From: Candidatus Binatota bacterium | GTDB taxonomy: Bacteria > Desulfobacterota > Binatia > Bin18 | Length of the DNA: 7,416 bases | Direction of reading: 5' to 3' | Assembly (NCBI GenBank): GCA_011523315.1 | Contig: WTHE01000207.1 | Coordinates: forward strand, 1-7,416 | The notes under the pieces: model-generated | Told to the model about the DNA's origin: nothing | The model's input: the letters and a program-made list of their open reading frames with translations, nothing else | The model's database searches: none | Part shown: positions 5,816 through 7,416 of the stretch, in pieces | Layout: each line of letters starts with the position of its first letter | How positions within the stretch are numbered: position 1 is the first letter of the stretch | Made by a program: the position numbers and the translations under genes

Positions 5816-6451
5816 ATGTCAAGCATCTCTCTTACCGCACGCCAAGAGCGCTTGTTACGGATCATCGAGACCTCGATTGACAAAAAGGGGTACGTGCCAA
5901 CACTCCAGGAGATGGCGCAGGCCATGAGCATTTCTTCGCTCCAAGGCGTCAAGGATCACCTGGCCGCATTAGAACGCAAAGGGTATATCCGACGCTCCCC
6001 CGGACGCCGGCGGGCCATTGAAATTCTCCAGCGTGTGGCTCAGCCAGAGGGAAATGTCCCGATTATTGGCCGCGTGGCTGCGGGCCGTCCGCTCCTCGCT
6101 ATTGAGAATCAGCAAGGCAGCCTGAATCTCAGCTCTGAGTTCTTAGGCACAGGCACCCACTTTGCCCTGCGTGTGCAGGGCGACAGTATGATTGAGGCCG
6201 GCATTCAGGAAGGCGATTATGTTATTGTCCGGCAAAAAGAAGCGGCTGACCCTGGGATGATCGTCGTTGTCCGGCTCGGAGAAGAGGTCACGGTCAAGCG
6301 CCTCAAGAAGAAGGGCACGGTATTATTCCTGGAGGCGGCCAACCCCGCCTATGATCCAATTCCCTTAACCCAGCCTGCCCAGTCAGCTTCGTCACCGCGT
6401 ATTGTGGGGATCGTTATTGGTTTGTACCGCGACTTTGAAAAAAAGCGGTAG
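5816..6451 (+). CDS. lexA: LexA repressor, SOS response regulator
   Basis: A 211-residue transcriptional repressor and self-cleaving serine protease of normal LexA length. The N-terminal winged helix (LTARQERLLRIIE from residue 6, recognition region about 38-56, KGYIRRSPGRRRAIEI) binds the operator. The C-terminal S24 domain has the self-cleavage site Ala89-Gly90 in GRVAAGRP, nucleophile Ser124 in VQGDSM and general base Lys161 in VTVKRLK; all three are shifted by exactly five relative to E. coli Ala84-Gly85, Ser119 and Lys156, so RecA-stimulated autocleavage should be intact. The recognition helix reads SSLQGVKDHLAALERKG, which differs from the E. coli SPNAAEEHLKALARKG although the operator is E. 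coli-like. The ATG at 5816 matches the known N-terminus, but its SD, AGGGA (5808-5812), is only 3 nt away. It is the first gene before a restriction-type helicase 68 bp downstream on the same strand. Base composition looks less GC-rich than in the amt-SDR pair. Confidence 0.97.
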   Translation: MSSISLTARQERLLRIIETSIDKKGYVPTLQEMAQAMSISSLQGVKDHLAALERKGYIRRSPGRRRAIEILQRVAQPEGNVPIIGRVAAGRPLLAIENQQGSLNLSSEFLGTGTHFALRVQGDSMIEAGIQEGDYVIVRQKEAADPGMIVVVRLGEEVTVKRLKKKGTVLFLEAANPAYDPIPLTQPAQSASSPRIVGIVIGLYRDFEKKR

Positions 6452-6519
6452 AAGAGCCTTCCAGAGACTGGTACATACGGAGGGCACACCGGCCCCTCGC
6501 ATGGAGCGGAATCCTCATT

Positions 6520-7416
6520 ATGGACAACCGATTCTTCGACCAGCCTATCCTGAACTCCCCCTACGAGTATCCCAGACAACACTGGGAGCTTGATGACCAG
6601 GGCCAGCCAACGCAGCAGATCATCGAAAGCCGCCGCCGGGCTGAGTTTATTACCCCCATTCCAAAGCCGAAAAAACGCAGAGGCTCACCGCAACAGCAGC
6701 AACTCGTCTTTGACGAGGGCAAGGGACTCTCTACCGCCGAGCAGCAGTACGACCCCACGCCGGTTATTAACGCGCTCCGCCGTCAGGTGGACAGGTGGCG
6801 GAGCCGACCAAATCCGGCCGACTGGCGGGTGACACCCGAAACCGCCCGTCTGCTGCAACACTGGCGCCGGCATCCGTTCAGCAATATCCGGCCCTTCTTC
6901 TGTCAAGTCGAAGCCGTTGAAACCGCTATCTGGCTGACTGAGGTCGCCCCAAACGCGGGTAAGACCGGCAAAGACTTCCTGGATCATCTCACGAATGCCA
7001 ATAACGACGCCAATCCGGGCTTGCTACGCCTGGCGCTCAAGCTCGCCACTGGCGCGGGTAAGACCACGGTGATGGCTATGCTGATTGCCTGGCAGACCAT
7101 CAACGCGGTACGTCGCCCAACGAGCAGAAGGTTTACCCGAGGCTTTCTGGTCGTCACACCTGGCTTGACGATCCGTGACCGGCTGCGCGTCCTGCAACCG
7201 AATGACCCGGACAGCTATTACGCCAGCCGAGAGCTGGTGCCGGGCGATATGCTCGGCGACCTCGACCGAGCCAAGATCGTCATTACCAACTACCACGCCT
7301 TCAAGCTGCGTGAGCGTATGGAGCTGTCAAAGGGGGGCCGCTCACTGCTCCAGGGGCGAGGCACCGAATTGAAGACCTTGGAGACGGAAGGACAGATGCT
7401 CCAGCGTGTCATGCCC
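6520..7416 (+). CDS. DEAD/DEAH-box SF2 helicase, type III restriction Res-like (BPTD_3080-like restriction endonuclease), 3' truncated by window edge
   Basis: The first 299 codons of a large protein, open to the window end with no stop. It begins MDNRFFDQPILNSPYEYP, followed by a basic linker (IPKPKKRR, 47-54) and a Gln-rich stretch (QQQQ, 58-61). RPFFCQVEAVETAIWL (124-139) resembles the helicase Q-motif. Walker A is ATGAGKTT (176-183, Lys181); motif Ia is FLVVTPGLTIRDRL, and VITNYHAFKLRER follows. The DEAH box and helicase domain 2, plus any nuclease domain, would lie outside the window. From memory the whole stretch matches proteins named BPTD_3080-family restriction endonuclease or DEAD/DEAH helicase, ATP-driven DNA translocases related to type III restriction subunits. 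ATG 6520 is chosen because homologues start this way; the SD is weak (GGAG 6503-6506, 13 nt away). It follows lexA by 68 bp with no clear terminator, so co-transcription is plausible. A partner methyltransferase would be expected downstream; none is visible here. Confidence 0.88.
   Translation, partial: MDNRFFDQPILNSPYEYPRQHWELDDQGQPTQQIIESRRRAEFITPIPKPKKRRGSPQQQQLVFDEGKGLSTAEQQYDPTPVINALRRQVDRWRSRPNPADWRVTPETARLLQHWRRHPFSNIRPFFCQVEAVETAIWLTEVAPNAGKTGKDFLDHLTNANNDANPGLLRLALKLATGAGKTTVMAMLIAWQTINAVRRPTSRRFTRGFLVVTPGLTIRDRLRVLQPNDPDSYYASRELVPGDMLGDLDRAKIVITNYHAFKLRERMELSKGGRSLLQGRGTELKTLETEGQMLQRVMP

Noticed and set aside
6480..6498. Hairpin GAGGG...CCCTC between lexA and the helicase gene as a terminator
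   Set aside because: It has a five-bp stem, a nine-base loop and no T-tract, so it is too weak to call.
6501..6593. Short ORF from ATG 6501 overlapping the helicase start
   Set aside because: It has no well-placed SD and no recognisable product, and its frame is a shadow of the helicase gene.

Overview
The window is a GC-rich, densely coding stretch of a bacterial chromosome, probably from an uncultivated Gram-negative lineage. The evidence is a LexA-type SOS operator of the E. coli form, Shine-Dalgarno (SD) starts on nearly every gene, and an ammonium transporter with a predicted signal peptide. No rRNA, tRNA or other lineage marker is present, so the phylum cannot be fixed.

Layout, left to right: (1) an amidohydrolase family 3 (N-acyl-D-amino-acid deacylase-like) gene cut by the left edge, ending at 1550 and followed by an intrinsic terminator; (2) a GNAT acetyltransferase (1641-2204) that closely resembles the aminoglycoside 6'-acetyltransferase AAC(6')-Ii; (3) a Bcp/PrxQ peroxiredoxin (2285-2764) with its own candidate extended -10 promoter; (4) a perfect 64-bp palindrome (2775-2838); (5) an Amt ammonium transporter (2980-4389, or from 2911/2917) and, 14 bp downstream, a short-chain dehydrogenase (4404-5165), probably co-transcribed; (6) a minus-strand VOC/glyoxalase-fold gene (5210-5698), convergent with the dehydrogenase and divergent from lexA; (7) lexA (5816-6451) with a textbook CTG-N10-CAG SOS box just upstream; (8) 68 bp after lexA, on the same strand, the first 299 codons of a large SF2-helicase/type III-Res-like restriction protein (BPTD_3080-like), cut by the right edge.

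The left and middle genes look like ordinary metabolic, transport and stress functions in small independent units. The right end, from about 5.7 kb, looks different: a LexA repressor with an autoregulatory operator sits directly before a restriction/defence-type helicase gene with no visible terminator or strong promoter between them. This suggests that an SOS-controlled defence locus continues beyond the window. That pairing is the most interesting part of the window. The large palindrome and the AAC(6')-Ii-like acetyltransferase come next.
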